A stretch of 56,370 nt of DNA from Mycobacterium sp. KBS0706 (GTDB lineage Bacteria; Pseudomonadota; Alphaproteobacteria; DSM-16000; Inquilinaceae). The translations under genes and the position numbers were made by a program. The DNA lies in contig NZ_VCCH02000055.1 of the NCBI RefSeq assembly GCF_005938675.2, positions 1-56,370 of the forward strand, written 5' to 3'. The number at the start of each line of letters is the position of its first letter. Within the stretch, counting starts at the first letter, position 1. The notes beneath the pieces are model-generated. The model made no database searches and had not been told where the DNA came from. It saw only the letters and a list, made by a program, of their open reading frames with translations. This document shows positions 46,490 through 56,370 of this stretch, piece after piece.

Positions 46490-49180
46490 GTGTCGACAGC
46501 CTTGCCCGACAGCAGCACCCCCGCGACGACCGATCCCGCCGTCACGCCGATGATGGCACAGTATCTGGAGGCCAAGGCGGCCCATCCGGACTGCCTGCTG
46601 TTCTTCCGCATGGGCGATTTCTACGAGATGTTCTTCGACGACGCGGTCAAGGCCGCGGCGGCGCTCGACATCGCCCTGACCAGGCGTGGCCAGCACCAGG
46701 GCGAGGGCATCCCGATGGCGGGCGTCCCCGCCCACAGCCACGAGGCCTATCTGGCTCGGCTGATCCGGCAGGGCTTCCGGGTCGCGCTGTGCGACCAGAC
46801 CGAAAGCCCGGAGGACGCCCGCAAGCGGTCCGGCAAGACCCTGGTGCGGCGCGAGGTGGTGCGCATCGTCACCCCCGGCACGGTCACGGAAGACGGCCTC
46901 CTGGAGCCGCGGGCGGCGAATCACCTGGTGGCGCTGGCCGATGTCGCCGGCACGCTGGCGATCGCCGCGGTCGACATCTCCTCCGGCGAGCTGGTGACCG
47001 AGCCGATGTCGCCCGACCGGCTGGGCGCGGCGCTGGCCCGCTTCGACCCGAGCGAGATCCTGCTGCCCGAGCGGGTGCTGCAGAACCCGGCACTGTTCGA
47101 GCTGCTCGGCGACTGGAAGATGCGGCTGACGCCGCAGCCCGGCGCCCGTTTCGACAGCGAGAACGGCCGGCGCCGCCTGCAGGACCTGTTCCATGTCGGC
47201 ACGCTCGACGCCTTCGGCAGCTTCGAGCGGGCCGAGGTCGCCGCCGCCGGCGCCCTGGTCGATTACATCCAGCTGACCCAGAAGGCGCTGCCGCGGCTGT
47301 CGCCGCCGCGCCGCCTGCCGCAGGGCGCGGTGATGGAGATCGACGTCGCCACCCGCCGCAACCTCGAGCTGACCCGGACCCTGTCGGGCGACCGCCGCGG
47401 CAGCCTCTTGGCCGCGATCGACCGCACCGTCACCGGCCCCGGCGCCCGGCTGCTGGCGGGCCATCTGGCGGCGCCGCTGACCGATCCGCAGGCGGTGGCC
47501 GAGCGGCTCGACGCCGTCCAGGCGCTGGTCGAGGACGGCAAGCTGCGCGACGACCTGCGCGCGCTCCTGCGCGCCTGCCCGGATGCGGAGCGGGCGCTGA
47601 CCCGGCTCGGCCTCGGCCGCGGCGGGCCGCGCGACCTGGCGGCGATCCGCGACGCGCTGCGCCAGGGCGGCGCCTTGCGCGAACGGCTGGGCGCGCCGCG
47701 CTTCCTTGACCTGCCGCCGCTCCTGTCCCACGCCGCTTCCGAGCTCGGCGAGCATGACGCGCTGGTCGACCGGCTGGCCCGGGCGCTGGCCGAGGAGCTG
47801 CCGCTGCTGATCCGTGACGGCGGCTTCATCGCCTCGGGCTACCTGCCGGAGCTGGACGAGGTCCGCACCCTGCGCGACGAATCCCGCCGGCTGATCGCGG
47901 CGCTGCAGCAGCGCTACGTCGACGAGACGAAGATCGCGACTCTTCGGATCCGCCACAACAACGTCATCGGCTACCACATCGAGGTCTCGGCCAACCAGGC
48001 GGACAAGCTGCTGCAGCCGCCGCATGTCGGCACCTTCATCCATCGCCAGACCATGGCCTCGGCGATGCGCTTCACCACGGTCGAGCTCGGCACGCTGGAA
48101 CGGTCGATCGCCGAGGCGGCGGACAAGGCGCTGGCGCTCGAGCTCAGGCTGTTCACCGACCTGGTCGGCGAGGTCACCGGCCGGGCCGAGGCGATCTCCG
48201 GCGCCGTCCGCGCCCTGGCCGCCTTCGACGTCGCCGCCAGCCAGGCCGAGCTGGCGGTCGAGCGCCGCTACTGCCGGCCGAAGGTGACCGGCGATACCGG
48301 CTTCCGCATCAAGGGCGGCCGCCACCCGGTGGTCGAGATCGCCCTGGCCGAAGCGCAGGGCGGCCCGTTCGTCGGCAATGATTGCGACCTGTCGGAAGAC
48401 CGCCGGCTGTGGCTGCTGACCGGCCCGAACATGGCGGGTAAATCGACCTTCCTGCGCCAGAACGCGCTGATCGTGGTCCTGGCCCAGATGGGCGGCTTCG
48501 TACCGGCGGAGGATGCCGAGATCGGCGTGGTCGACCGGCTGTTCAGCCGTGTCGGCGCCGCCGACGACCTGGCGCGCGGCCATTCCACCTTCATGGTCGA
48601 GATGGTTGAGACGGCGGCGATCCTGAACCAGGCGGGCCCGCGGGCGCTGGTCATCCTCGACGAGATCGGTCGCGGCACCGCCACCTTCGACGGGCTGTCG
48701 ATCGCCTGGGCGTGCGTCGAGCACCTGCACGAGACCACGCGCTGCCGGGCCCTGTTCGCCACCCATTACCACGAACTGACCGCGCTGCAGGCGCGGCTGC
48801 CGCGTCTCGCCTGCCACACCATGCGGGTCAAGGAATGGCAGGGCGACATCGTCTTCCTGCATGAGGTCGCGCCGGGTACGGCCGACCGCTCCTACGGCAT
48901 CCATGTCGCCCGCCTGGCCGGGCTGCCCGCCGCCGTGGTCGGCCGGGCGCAGGAGGTGCTGGAGGCGCTGGAGGCGGGCAAGGAGGGGCGCAGCGTCGCC
49001 CGGCTGGTCGACGACCTGCCGCTGTTCTCGGCCGCGGCTGCCCGCCCGGCCGCAGCCCCGGCGGCGGTCCCGGCCGGCCCGTCCGAGGTCGAGACCGCGC
49101 TGGCGGGGCTCGACCCCGATGCGATGACCCCGCGCGAAGCGCTCGAACGGTTGTATGCTCTGAAGGCTTTGCTCATTTAA
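46490..49180 (+). CDS. mutS: DNA mismatch repair protein MutS
   Basis: An 896-residue mismatch sensor. The mismatch-binding Phe-x-Glu is in MGDFYEMFFDDA near residues 45-50, the clamp and core are complete, and the ABC ATPase is C-terminal: Walker A TGPNMAGKSTFLRQ, ARGHSTFMVEM, Walker B LVILDEIGRGTATFDG, H-loop FATHYHELT. The C-terminal tail (ALERLYALKALL) is the dimerisation helix. Start GTG at 46490 (next ATG in frame is at the conserved MMAQYLEAK). glnD follows 8 bp later. Confidence 0.96.
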   Translation: MSTALPDSSTPATTDPAVTPMMAQYLEAKAAHPDCLLFFRMGDFYEMFFDDAVKAAAALDIALTRRGQHQGEGIPMAGVPAHSHEAYLARLIRQGFRVALCDQTESPEDARKRSGKTLVRREVVRIVTPGTVTEDGLLEPRAANHLVALADVAGTLAIAAVDISSGELVTEPMSPDRLGAALARFDPSEILLPERVLQNPALFELLGDWKMRLTPQPGARFDSENGRRRLQDLFHVGTLDAFGSFERAEVAAAGALVDYIQLTQKALPRLSPPRRLPQGAVMEIDVATRRNLELTRTLSGDRRGSLLAAIDRTVTGPGARLLAGHLAAPLTDPQAVAERLDAVQALVEDGKLRDDLRALLRACPDAERALTRLGLGRGGPRDLAAIRDALRQGGALRERLGAPRFLDLPPLLSHAASELGEHDALVDRLARALAEELPLLIRDGGFIASGYLPELDEVRTLRDESRRLIAALQQRYVDETKIATLRIRHNNVIGYHIEVSANQADKLLQPPHVGTFIHRQTMASAMRFTTVELGTLERSIAEAADKALALELRLFTDLVGEVTGRAEAISGAVRALAAFDVAASQAELAVERRYCRPKVTGDTGFRIKGGRHPVVEIALAEAQGGPFVGNDCDLSEDRRLWLLTGPNMAGKSTFLRQNALIVVLAQMGGFVPAEDAEIGVVDRLFSRVGAADDLARGHSTFMVEMVETAAILNQAGPRALVILDEIGRGTATFDGLSIAWACVEHLHETTRCRALFATHYHELTALQARLPRLACHTMRVKEWQGDIVFLHEVAPGTADRSYGIHVARLAGLPAAVVGRAQEVLEALEAGKEGRSVARLVDDLPLFSAAAARPAAAPAAVPAGPSEVETALAGLDPDAMTPREALERLYALKALLI

Positions 49181-49188
49181 GACAAATC

Positions 49189-52089
49189 ATGCCCGACGAG
49201 ATCCTCACCCGTCCTGGCCTTCGCGGCCGCCTCCGCCGCTTCCTGCCCTATGGCGCGGCCGCCGCCGAGCCGACCCCGGTGCCGGCCGCGACCCGGCGCG
49301 GCGGCGAGAAGATCGAGGCGCCGCTCGACATCGTCGACCCGGCGGCGCTGGAGCGGCGGCTCTACGAGGCGATGGACCGCGGCGACGCCCAGGCGCAGCG
49401 GGCCGAGATCCTGGCGACGCTGCGCGAGGCCCTGGCGGCCGGCCGCGCCGTGATCCGCCGCCGCTTCGTCGAGGAGGCCGGGTCGGCCGATGCCTGCGTC
49501 GCCGAAACCGCCTGGCTGATGGATGTGCTGATCGGGGCGCTGGCCTCGCTGACCGTGTCGCGGCTGTTCCCGGTGTCGAACCCGACCGTGGGTGAGCGCT
49601 TCGCCGTTGCCTCGGTCGGCGGCTACGGCAGGGGCGAGCTGGCGCCGTTCTCCGACATCGACCTGCTGTTCCTGCTGCCCTACAAGCGCAACCCCCGGGT
49701 CGAGCAGGTGGTGGAGTACATGCTCTACCTCTTGTGGGATCTCGGGCTGAAGGTCGGTCATTCTGTGCGCTCGGTCGATGACAGCCTGCGCCTGGCCCGC
49801 ACCGACACCACCATCTGCACCAGCCTGATGGAGACGCGGCTGCTGTGGGGTGAGCAGTCGCTGTACGACACGCTGCGCCGCCGCTTCGTCGAGGAGGTCA
49901 CGGCCGGCACCGGCGCCGCCTTCACCGAGGCCAAGCTGGCCGAGCGCGACGCCCGCCACCGCCGCATGGGCGACAGCCGTTACGTGCTGGAGCCGAATGT
50001 GAAGGAGGGCAAGGGCGGCCTGCGCGACCTGCAGACCCTGTTCTGGATCGGCAAATATCTCTACCAGGTCGACGATGTCGACGGTCTGGTCGCCAAGGGC
50101 GTGCTGACCGGCGAGGAGTCGCGGCGCTTCCGCCGGTCGGAGAGCTTCCTGCTGGCCGTGCGCTGCCACCTGCACTACCTGACCGGCCGGGCCGAGGACC
50201 GCCTGACCTTCGACCTGCAGCCGGAGCTGGCGCGCGTCGCCGGCTACACCGACCATGCCGGCGCCAAGGGCGTCGAGCGGCTGATGAAGCACTATTTCCT
50301 GGTCGCCAAGGAGGTCGGCAGCCTGACCCGGATCTTCTGCGCGGCGCTGGAGGCGGAAAGCCAGCGCCGGCCGAAGCGCGGCCTGGCCTTCCTCGGCTTC
50401 TCGGCGCCGATGGTCGACGGGCTGCCGCTCGACGGCGACCGCATCAGCCTGGCCGGCGAGAAGCCGCTGCGCGACCATCCGGTCGACATCATCCGGCTGT
50501 TCCGGGTGGCGCAGGCGCGCGACCTCGACATCCATCCGGCGGCGCTGAAGCTGATCACCCGCAACATCGACCTGATCGCAGGCCTCCGCGACGACCCGGA
50601 GGCGAACCGCATCTTCCTGGAGATCCTGACCGCGGAGCAGGACCCCGAGATCCCGCTGCGGCGGATGAACGAGGCCGGCGTGCTGGGCCGCTTCGTGCCG
50701 GATTTCGGCCGGGTCGTGGCCCAGATGCAGTACGACATGTACCACACCTACACGGTCGACGAGCACACGCTGTTCGCGCTCGGCATCCTGCACCGGATCG
50801 AGAGTGGCAAGGCGGCGGAAACGCTGCCGCTGGCCACCCAGGTGATGCGCAAGACCGGGTCGCGCCGGGCGCTCTATGTCGCCCTCCTGTGCCACGACAT
50901 CGCCAAGGGCCGCGGCGGCGACCATTCGGTGCTGGGCGCCCGGGTTGCGCGCAAGCTCGGCCCCCGCTTCGGCCTGTCGCCGGAGGAGACCGAGACGGCG
51001 CAGTGGCTGGTGCGCTGGCACCTCTTGCTCAGCGACACCGCCTTCAAGCGCGACATCGAGGACGACAAGACGGTGCAGGACTTCGTCGCCGCGGTGGAAA
51101 GCCCGGAGCGGCTGCGCCTGCTGCTGGTGCTGACCGCCGCCGACATCAGCGCCGTCGGCCCCGGCCGCTGGACCGCCTGGAAGGCGACGCTGATGGCGGA
51201 GCTGTACCACCGGGCGGAGGAGCGGCTGTCCGGCGCCGACGAGGCGATCGGGGTCGAGCATCGCGTCGACCAGGCCAAGGATCTGCTGCGCCAGGCGCTG
51301 GCGGACTGGCCGCCGGACACGATCGAAGCCTATGTCGGCAAGGTCAGCCGCGCCTATTGGCTGGCCTTCGACGGCGCCACCCAGGCCCGCCACGCCAGGC
51401 TGGTGCGCGGCGCAGAGGCGGAGGGCGAGCCGCTGGCGATCGACATCCAGGTCGACCAGCAGCGTACGGTGGCCGAGCTGACCATCCACACCGCGGACCA
51501 TCCCGGCTTGTTCTCGCGCCTGGCCGGCGCCATCGCCGTCTCCGGCGGCACCATCGTCGAGGCCAAGATCTTCACCTTCGCCGACGGCATGGCGCTCGAC
51601 ACCTTCCTGGTCCAGGACGCGGTCGAGGGCGGCGCCTTCGACGCGCCGGAGAAGCTGGCCCGGGTCAAGGTCGGGATCGAGCGCAGCCTGTCCGGCGAGA
51701 TGAAGATGTCGGCCGAGCTGGAGCGGCGGCACCGCAGCTATCCGCGGCTGCACTCGGTGTCGATCGCGCCGCGCGTGCTGGTCGACAACGAGGCCAGCCG
51801 CACCCACACGGTGATCGAGCTGAACGGCCGCGACCGGCCGGGCCTGCTGCATGCGGTCGGCCGCGCCCTGACCGGCCTCGGCCTGCAGATCTCCTCGGCC
51901 AAGATCTCGACCTTCGGCGCTCGCGCCGTCGACGTGTTCTACGTCAAGGACGTTTTCGGCCTGAAGGTAACGCACGACGCCAAGCTGGCGCAGATCCGCA
52001 AGACCCTGGGCGAGGTCCTGGCCGACCCGGTGGCCAAGCCCCTGGCCGCCCCAAAGCGCCGCCCGCGCGCCCGCCGGACCGCGGCATGA
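49189..52089 (+). CDS. glnD: Bifunctional uridylyltransferase/uridylyl-removing enzyme GlnD
   Basis: A 966-residue nitrogen sensor that uridylylates PII proteins at low glutamine and removes UMP at high glutamine. The nucleotidyltransferase site VGGYGRGELAPFSDIDLLFL is near residues 143-162. The HD phosphohydrolase is central (CHDIAKGRGGDHSVLGARVARKLGPRFGL). Two ACT domains lie at the C-terminus (TIHTADHPGLFSRLAGAIAVSGGTIVEAKIF and ELNGRDRPGLLHAVGRALTGLGLQISSAKI), where glutamine acts. The mutS-glnD pairing is common in alphaproteobacteria. Confidence 0.96.
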   Translation: MPDEILTRPGLRGRLRRFLPYGAAAAEPTPVPAATRRGGEKIEAPLDIVDPAALERRLYEAMDRGDAQAQRAEILATLREALAAGRAVIRRRFVEEAGSADACVAETAWLMDVLIGALASLTVSRLFPVSNPTVGERFAVASVGGYGRGELAPFSDIDLLFLLPYKRNPRVEQVVEYMLYLLWDLGLKVGHSVRSVDDSLRLARTDTTICTSLMETRLLWGEQSLYDTLRRRFVEEVTAGTGAAFTEAKLAERDARHRRMGDSRYVLEPNVKEGKGGLRDLQTLFWIGKYLYQVDDVDGLVAKGVLTGEESRRFRRSESFLLAVRCHLHYLTGRAEDRLTFDLQPELARVAGYTDHAGAKGVERLMKHYFLVAKEVGSLTRIFCAALEAESQRRPKRGLAFLGFSAPMVDGLPLDGDRISLAGEKPLRDHPVDIIRLFRVAQARDLDIHPAALKLITRNIDLIAGLRDDPEANRIFLEILTAEQDPEIPLRRMNEAGVLGRFVPDFGRVVAQMQYDMYHTYTVDEHTLFALGILHRIESGKAAETLPLATQVMRKTGSRRALYVALLCHDIAKGRGGDHSVLGARVARKLGPRFGLSPEETETAQWLVRWHLLLSDTAFKRDIEDDKTVQDFVAAVESPERLRLLLVLTAADISAVGPGRWTAWKATLMAELYHRAEERLSGADEAIGVEHRVDQAKDLLRQALADWPPDTIEAYVGKVSRAYWLAFDGATQARHARLVRGAEAEGEPLAIDIQVDQQRTVAELTIHTADHPGLFSRLAGAIAVSGGTIVEAKIFTFADGMALDTFLVQDAVEGGAFDAPEKLARVKVGIERSLSGEMKMSAELERRHRSYPRLHSVSIAPRVLVDNEASRTHTVIELNGRDRPGLLHAVGRALTGLGLQISSAKISTFGARAVDVFYVKDVFGLKVTHDAKLAQIRKTLGEVLADPVAKPLAAPKRRPRARRTAA

Positions 52090-52127
52090 GGGTCGTTTCG
52101 GGCCATCGGCGAGCATATCTCCTGAGT

Positions 52128-52167
52128 CCCCCCTCCCCCCGCAGGAGGGGGGTAGGGGAGGGGGGGC
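52128..52167. repeat. C/G-tract palindromic repeat, copy 2
   Basis: C-tracts (CCCCCCTCCCCCC) followed by G-tracts with GGGGTAGGGGAGGGG. It is the reverse complement in layout of copy 3 at 52241-52276, so the two form a large inverted pair in the 246-bp glnD-dehydrogenase gap. Confidence 0.65.
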
Positions 52168-52240
52168 CACCAGCATGAGCCGGCCGGCCATGGCACGTCT
52201 CTGCGGAAAGACCATCGCATTCGCGCGCGGACGCGCGCAG

Positions 52241-52276
52241 ACCCCTCCCCCTACCCCCCTCCCGCAAGGGGAGGGG
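52241..52276. repeat. C/G-tract palindromic repeat, copy 3
   Basis: ACCCCTCCCCCTACCCCCC, then TCCCGCAAGGGGAGGGG, nearly the same as copy 1 at 81-120. It is inverted relative to copy 2, so a transcript through the gap could form a long stem. Confidence 0.7.
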
Positions 52277-52335
52277 GGACCAAAAGGAAAGCGGCGGGGG
52301 GAAGCCGGCAGATCGCCTGACGTGCGGTGTCTCCG

Positions 52336-53618
<1,283 letters not shown>

Positions 53619-53619
<1 letters not shown>

Positions 53620-54650
53620 TGCCTGCCGCGGCCCCTACCGACGACACCGTCCTGGTCACCGGGGCCGCCGGCTTCATCGGCTTCACCCTGGCCCGGCGGC
53701 TGCTCGACGCCGGGCATCGGGTGGTCGGGGTCGACAATCTCAGCTCCTATTACGATGTTCGCCTGAAGGAAGCGCGGCTGCAGCAGCTGGCGGAGCGGCC
53801 GGGCTTTTCCTTCCGCCGGCTCGACATCGCCGACCGGCCGGGCATGGCGGGGCTGTTCGCCGAGGTGAAGCCGGCCCGGGTGGCGCATCTCGCCGCCCAG
53901 GCCGGGGTGCGGCATTCGCTGACCCACCCGGAGACCTATGTCGACGCCAATGTCGTCGGCTTCCTCAACGTGCTGGAGGGCTGCCGCCACCACGGCGCGC
54001 GCCATCTGGTCTACGCCTCCTCCAGCTCGGTCTACGGCGCCAACACGGCGATGCCGTTCTCGGTGCGCCAGAATGTCGACCATCCGCTCAGCCTCTACGC
54101 CGCGACCAAGAAGGCGAACGAGCTGATGGCGCATTCCTACAGCCATCTCTACAGCCTGCCGGTCACCGGCCTGCGCTTCTTCACCGCCTACGGCCCCTGG
54201 GGCCGGCCGGACATGGCGATGTTCCTGTTCACCCGCGCAATCCTGGAAGGCCGGCCGATCGAGGTGTTCAACCACGGCCACATGCTGCGCGACTTCACCT
54301 ATGTCGACGACCTGGTCGAAGGCGTGGCCCGGGTGCTGGACCGGGTGCCGCAGCCCGACCCCGCCTGGTCCGGCGACCGGCCGAACCCGGCCAGCAGCAC
54401 CGCGCCCTATCGCCTGTACAACATCGGCAATACCCGGCCGGTGGCGCTGCTCGACATGATCAAAGTGCTGGAACAGGCGCTGGGCCGCGAGGCGCAGAAG
54501 GTCTTCCGCGACCTGCAGCCCGGCGACGTGCCCGAGACCTATGCCGATGTCGAGGAGCTGGAGGCGGCCGTCGACTACCGCCCCGCGACCCCGATCGAGG
54601 TCGGCATTCCGCGTTTCGTCGAATGGTACCGCGGCTTTTACGGGGGGTGA
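53619..54650 (+). CDS. NAD-dependent UDP-uronate 4-epimerase (GalE-like)
   Basis: A 343-residue extended SDR. GAAGFIGFTLARRLL is the NAD motif, AAQAGVRHSLTHPETYVDANVVGFLNVLEGCR, YASSSSVYGAN and the Tyr/Lys pair in LYAATKKANELMAHSYSHLY follow, then GPWGRPDMAMFLFTRAILEGRPIEVFNHG. This pattern matches UDP-glucuronate 4-epimerases (LpsL/Cap1J). With the preceding dehydrogenase it would supply a 4-epimerised UDP-uronic acid (or HexNAcA) for surface polysaccharide. GGAG lies just upstream; overlap with the dehydrogenase stop codon is 1 bp. Confidence 0.9.
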
Positions 54651-54681
54651 TCCGCCCTTCACTTTCTTACAGTTGAGAGAG

Positions 54682-54767
54682 CCGTCATGGCGAGCCCCGA
54701 AGGGGCGTGGCCATCCAGTGGCGCCGCCCTCTGGATGGCCACGGCGCTGCGCGCCTCGCCATGACGG
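54682..54767. repeat. Nested palindromic intergenic repeat (CGTCATGGCGAG type)
   Basis: CCGTCATGGCGAG (54682-54694) pairs with CTCGCCATGACGG (54755-54767), and GTGGCCATCCAG (54707-54718) pairs with CTGGATGGCCAC (54731-54742). It is a long cruciform-capable element between convergent genes. Confidence 0.75.
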
Positions 54768-54801
54768 AGAAGAACCGGAGAGCCCTTCTCAACGGCGCTG
54801 A

Positions 54802-56298
54802 TCACAGATCCTTCGGCACCAGCGCCTGGACATCGGCGCCGTTGACCAGGACCTTGCCGGACGGGTCGATCACGATCTCGTAGTCGCGCGCCGACTGGCC
54901 GTCGGGCAGATTGGTCTGCCGGCCTAGCACCTGCAGCATCGTCAGGCTGGTGGCGGCCTGGCTGGCCTTGGGGTCGGCCTGCAGCGCCTTGACCAGCCCG
55001 TCGATCCCGGTCAGGCGCATCCGCAGGGTGCCGGTCTGGCCCAGCACGGCGTCGGCGTCGATCACGGTTGTGCCGCTGAGTTCGAGCGACGCGTTCGGCG
55101 CTTCGAAGTGAACCCGGTCGATGCCGATGCGGGTGCGCGCATCCTGCATGGACAGCGCGTCTGCGTTCGGGTCACCGCGGCCATGCAGGATCGACCTCGT
55201 CAAGACTTCGCGGAACGGCACGCCGTCCAGCGACAACTGGATCACGCCTTTGGTCGGGATCCAGCTGGCATAGGGCGACGGGCGATCGACCGTGATGTCC
55301 GTCGTGTCCAGCCGCATGGTCATGCGTGCCGTATCCGGGTCCGTTTGAACGGTGGCGACACCGGCCGAAAGCGACCCGATTCCGATGGTCAGGGACGCCG
55401 CGCTGGCGGTCAGGCCCTCGATCGAAACCAGCTCGTGCTGCCCTGAACCGATGCCATCGACGAAACGGTCCAGAAGGGCCTGGATCACCGGGTCGTCATC
55501 CGGCTTCGGGATCTTGTCGCCGGCAAGACGATTGGCAAGGTCGAAGGCGCTGCTGGACAGGGCGGCCATGTCCATGCGTTTCCCCTCGATATCGTAGACG
55601 ATCTTCTTCGCCGTGATGGTGCCGGAGCCGCTGGGCGCTGGCGCCGAGAAGCCTTCGAGCGTGATGATCGACCGCAGATCGGCACGATTATCGGCTACGC
55701 TGCGGCGGCTGCCGGACAGGGTCAATCGCTCGATCGCCGGACGGGGGCTGGCGGGGAAGGCCTGCTGCGCGATCGGATCGGATCCCCGTTCCAGCGTCAC
55801 CCGGTCGAAGATAACATCCATCGACGCGACGGAAGCGGCCAGGTCGATGCGCCCCGAAACGTGCCGGCTGCGCGAGACGAAGCGGGAGACCGTGCCGTCA
55901 GCCCATTCCAGCCGGCATCCATAGGCGTCTTCGGCACTCAGCGCATAGGTCGCTGGCGCCGTGAGCCGAGCGCCGTACCGATCGGCCGGGCAGAACAGGA
56001 GCGTGCGCCCCAGCAGCGGCTCGAACAGCTCCGACATCGGACGTCTTATGCCCGGAACCTCGATCTGATACGCATCGCCCTTCGGCTCAACCCGCCATCT
56101 GCCGATCGGCAGGGAAACCGGAAGCCTGGATGTGAAGTAGGCGGATTCGGCGGGTGACAGCTGCATTCCCGAAGGCTGCCAAGCCTCCAGCACCGCCTTC
56201 AGCTTCGCCGCTTCCTCCGCCGTCGCTTGGGCGCGGGCCGGTCCGGACGCAGCCGCAAGCACCCCGAGGCCGAAGGCCAGGCACAGACTCCACCGCAT
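54802..56298 (-). CDS. Secreted protein of unknown function, beta-rich (DUF2125/AsmA-like?)
   Basis: A 498-residue product with a Sec signal peptide (MRWSLCLAFGLGVLAAASGPARAQ). The mature part is beta-strand-rich with repeated amphipathic segments (MDVIFDRVTLERG, IERLTLSGSRRS, TITAKKIVYDIEGKRMDMAALSSS, LVSIEGLTASAASLTIGIGSLSAG) and ends DYEIVIDPSGKVLVNGADVQAL. This resembles periplasmic beta-repeat proteins such as AsmA/YdgA or DUF2125 families, without a decisive motif. Two cysteines lie in FCPADRYGARL and AYGCRLEW. Codon use is slightly less biased than neighbours. Downstream bases 56299-56370 hold no supported gene. Confidence 0.7.
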   Translation of the reverse strand: MRWSLCLAFGLGVLAAASGPARAQATAEEAAKLKAVLEAWQPSGMQLSPAESAYFTSRLPVSLPIGRWRVEPKGDAYQIEVPGIRRPMSELFEPLLGRTLLFCPADRYGARLTAPATYALSAEDAYGCRLEWADGTVSRFVSRSRHVSGRIDLAASVASMDVIFDRVTLERGSDPIAQQAFPASPRPAIERLTLSGSRRSVADNRADLRSIITLEGFSAPAPSGSGTITAKKIVYDIEGKRMDMAALSSSAFDLANRLAGDKIPKPDDDPVIQALLDRFVDGIGSGQHELVSIEGLTASAASLTIGIGSLSAGVATVQTDPDTARMTMRLDTTDITVDRPSPYASWIPTKGVIQLSLDGVPFREVLTRSILHGRGDPNADALSMQDARTRIGIDRVHFEAPNASLELSGTTVIDADAVLGQTGTLRMRLTGIDGLVKALQADPKASQAATSLTMLQVLGRQTNLPDGQSARDYEIVIDPSGKVLVNGADVQALVPKDL

Positions 56299-56370
56299 CG
56301 TTGTTCTCCCCCCGTTTCCGCCACTATGACTTTGGTCCGGAGGCCGGTGAAGCGGTCCGACGCCGAACCG

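Overview
The window is GC-rich (around 70% by eye), densely packed chromosomal DNA of an alphaproteobacterium. The gene set and order (phoR-pstSCAB-phoU-phoB, hrcA-grpE divergent from rph, mutS-glnD, a fused malic enzyme/PTA protein, DUF1127) point to Rhodospirillales, something like Inquilinus or Azospirillum; this placement is an inference from gene content. No rRNA, tRNA, CRISPR array, transposase or integrase is visible.

Layout. 1-3.45 kb: class I fructose-bisphosphate aldolase (-) divergent from a Tat-exported peptide-type ABC solute-binding protein, then a repeat-filled gap and an orphan Phd/YefM antitoxin. 3.45-8.1 kb: an A/T-richer accessory island with a HIRAN-domain protein and a large Rad50/SMC-like ATPase split over two reading frames, whose C-terminus carries two LexA/S24-like domains. 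This is the best candidate in the window for an undescribed (possibly defence or DNA-damage) system. 8.1-14.8 kb: NTF2-like protein, HtrA protease, a hypothetical, and a peptide ABC transporter operon (two permeases, two ATPases) with no binding protein of its own. 14.8-22.1 kb: LysE exporter, DECR-like SDR, polA, VOC protein, DHFR-like reductase, hemW, rdgB. 22.1-27.1 kb: accessory metabolism (HIBADH-family dehydrogenase, Bcr/CflA-type efflux pump behind a leader peptide and terminator, DUF962, secreted and membrane unknowns, GFA protein) sitting between rdgB and rph, which are often neighbours elsewhere. 27.1-29.8 kb: rph, hrcA, grpE, a tiny lipoprotein.

30-37.4 kb: a complete phosphate regulon, phoR-pstS-pstC-pstA-pstB-phoU-phoB, with a PHO box overlapping the end of phoR, followed by a phospholipid-methyltransferase-like gene. 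37.6-45.1 kb (all -): a lytic transglycosylase lipoprotein with eight M-x-P-I-P-D repeats, a Pat-like acetyltransferase with an apparently deleted ATP-grasp segment, a macro-domain protein, inorganic pyrophosphatase, and malic enzyme. 45.1-52.1 kb: two very small genes (a 12-aa peptide and a DUF1127-like protein), a GNAT acetyltransferase, mutS and glnD. 52.3-56.3 kb: UDP-sugar dehydrogenase plus UDP-uronate 4-epimerase, and a secreted protein of unknown function. Dispersed palindromic intergenic repeats (CGTCATTGCGAG/CGTCATGGCGAG type, and poly-C/G type) occur in many gaps.
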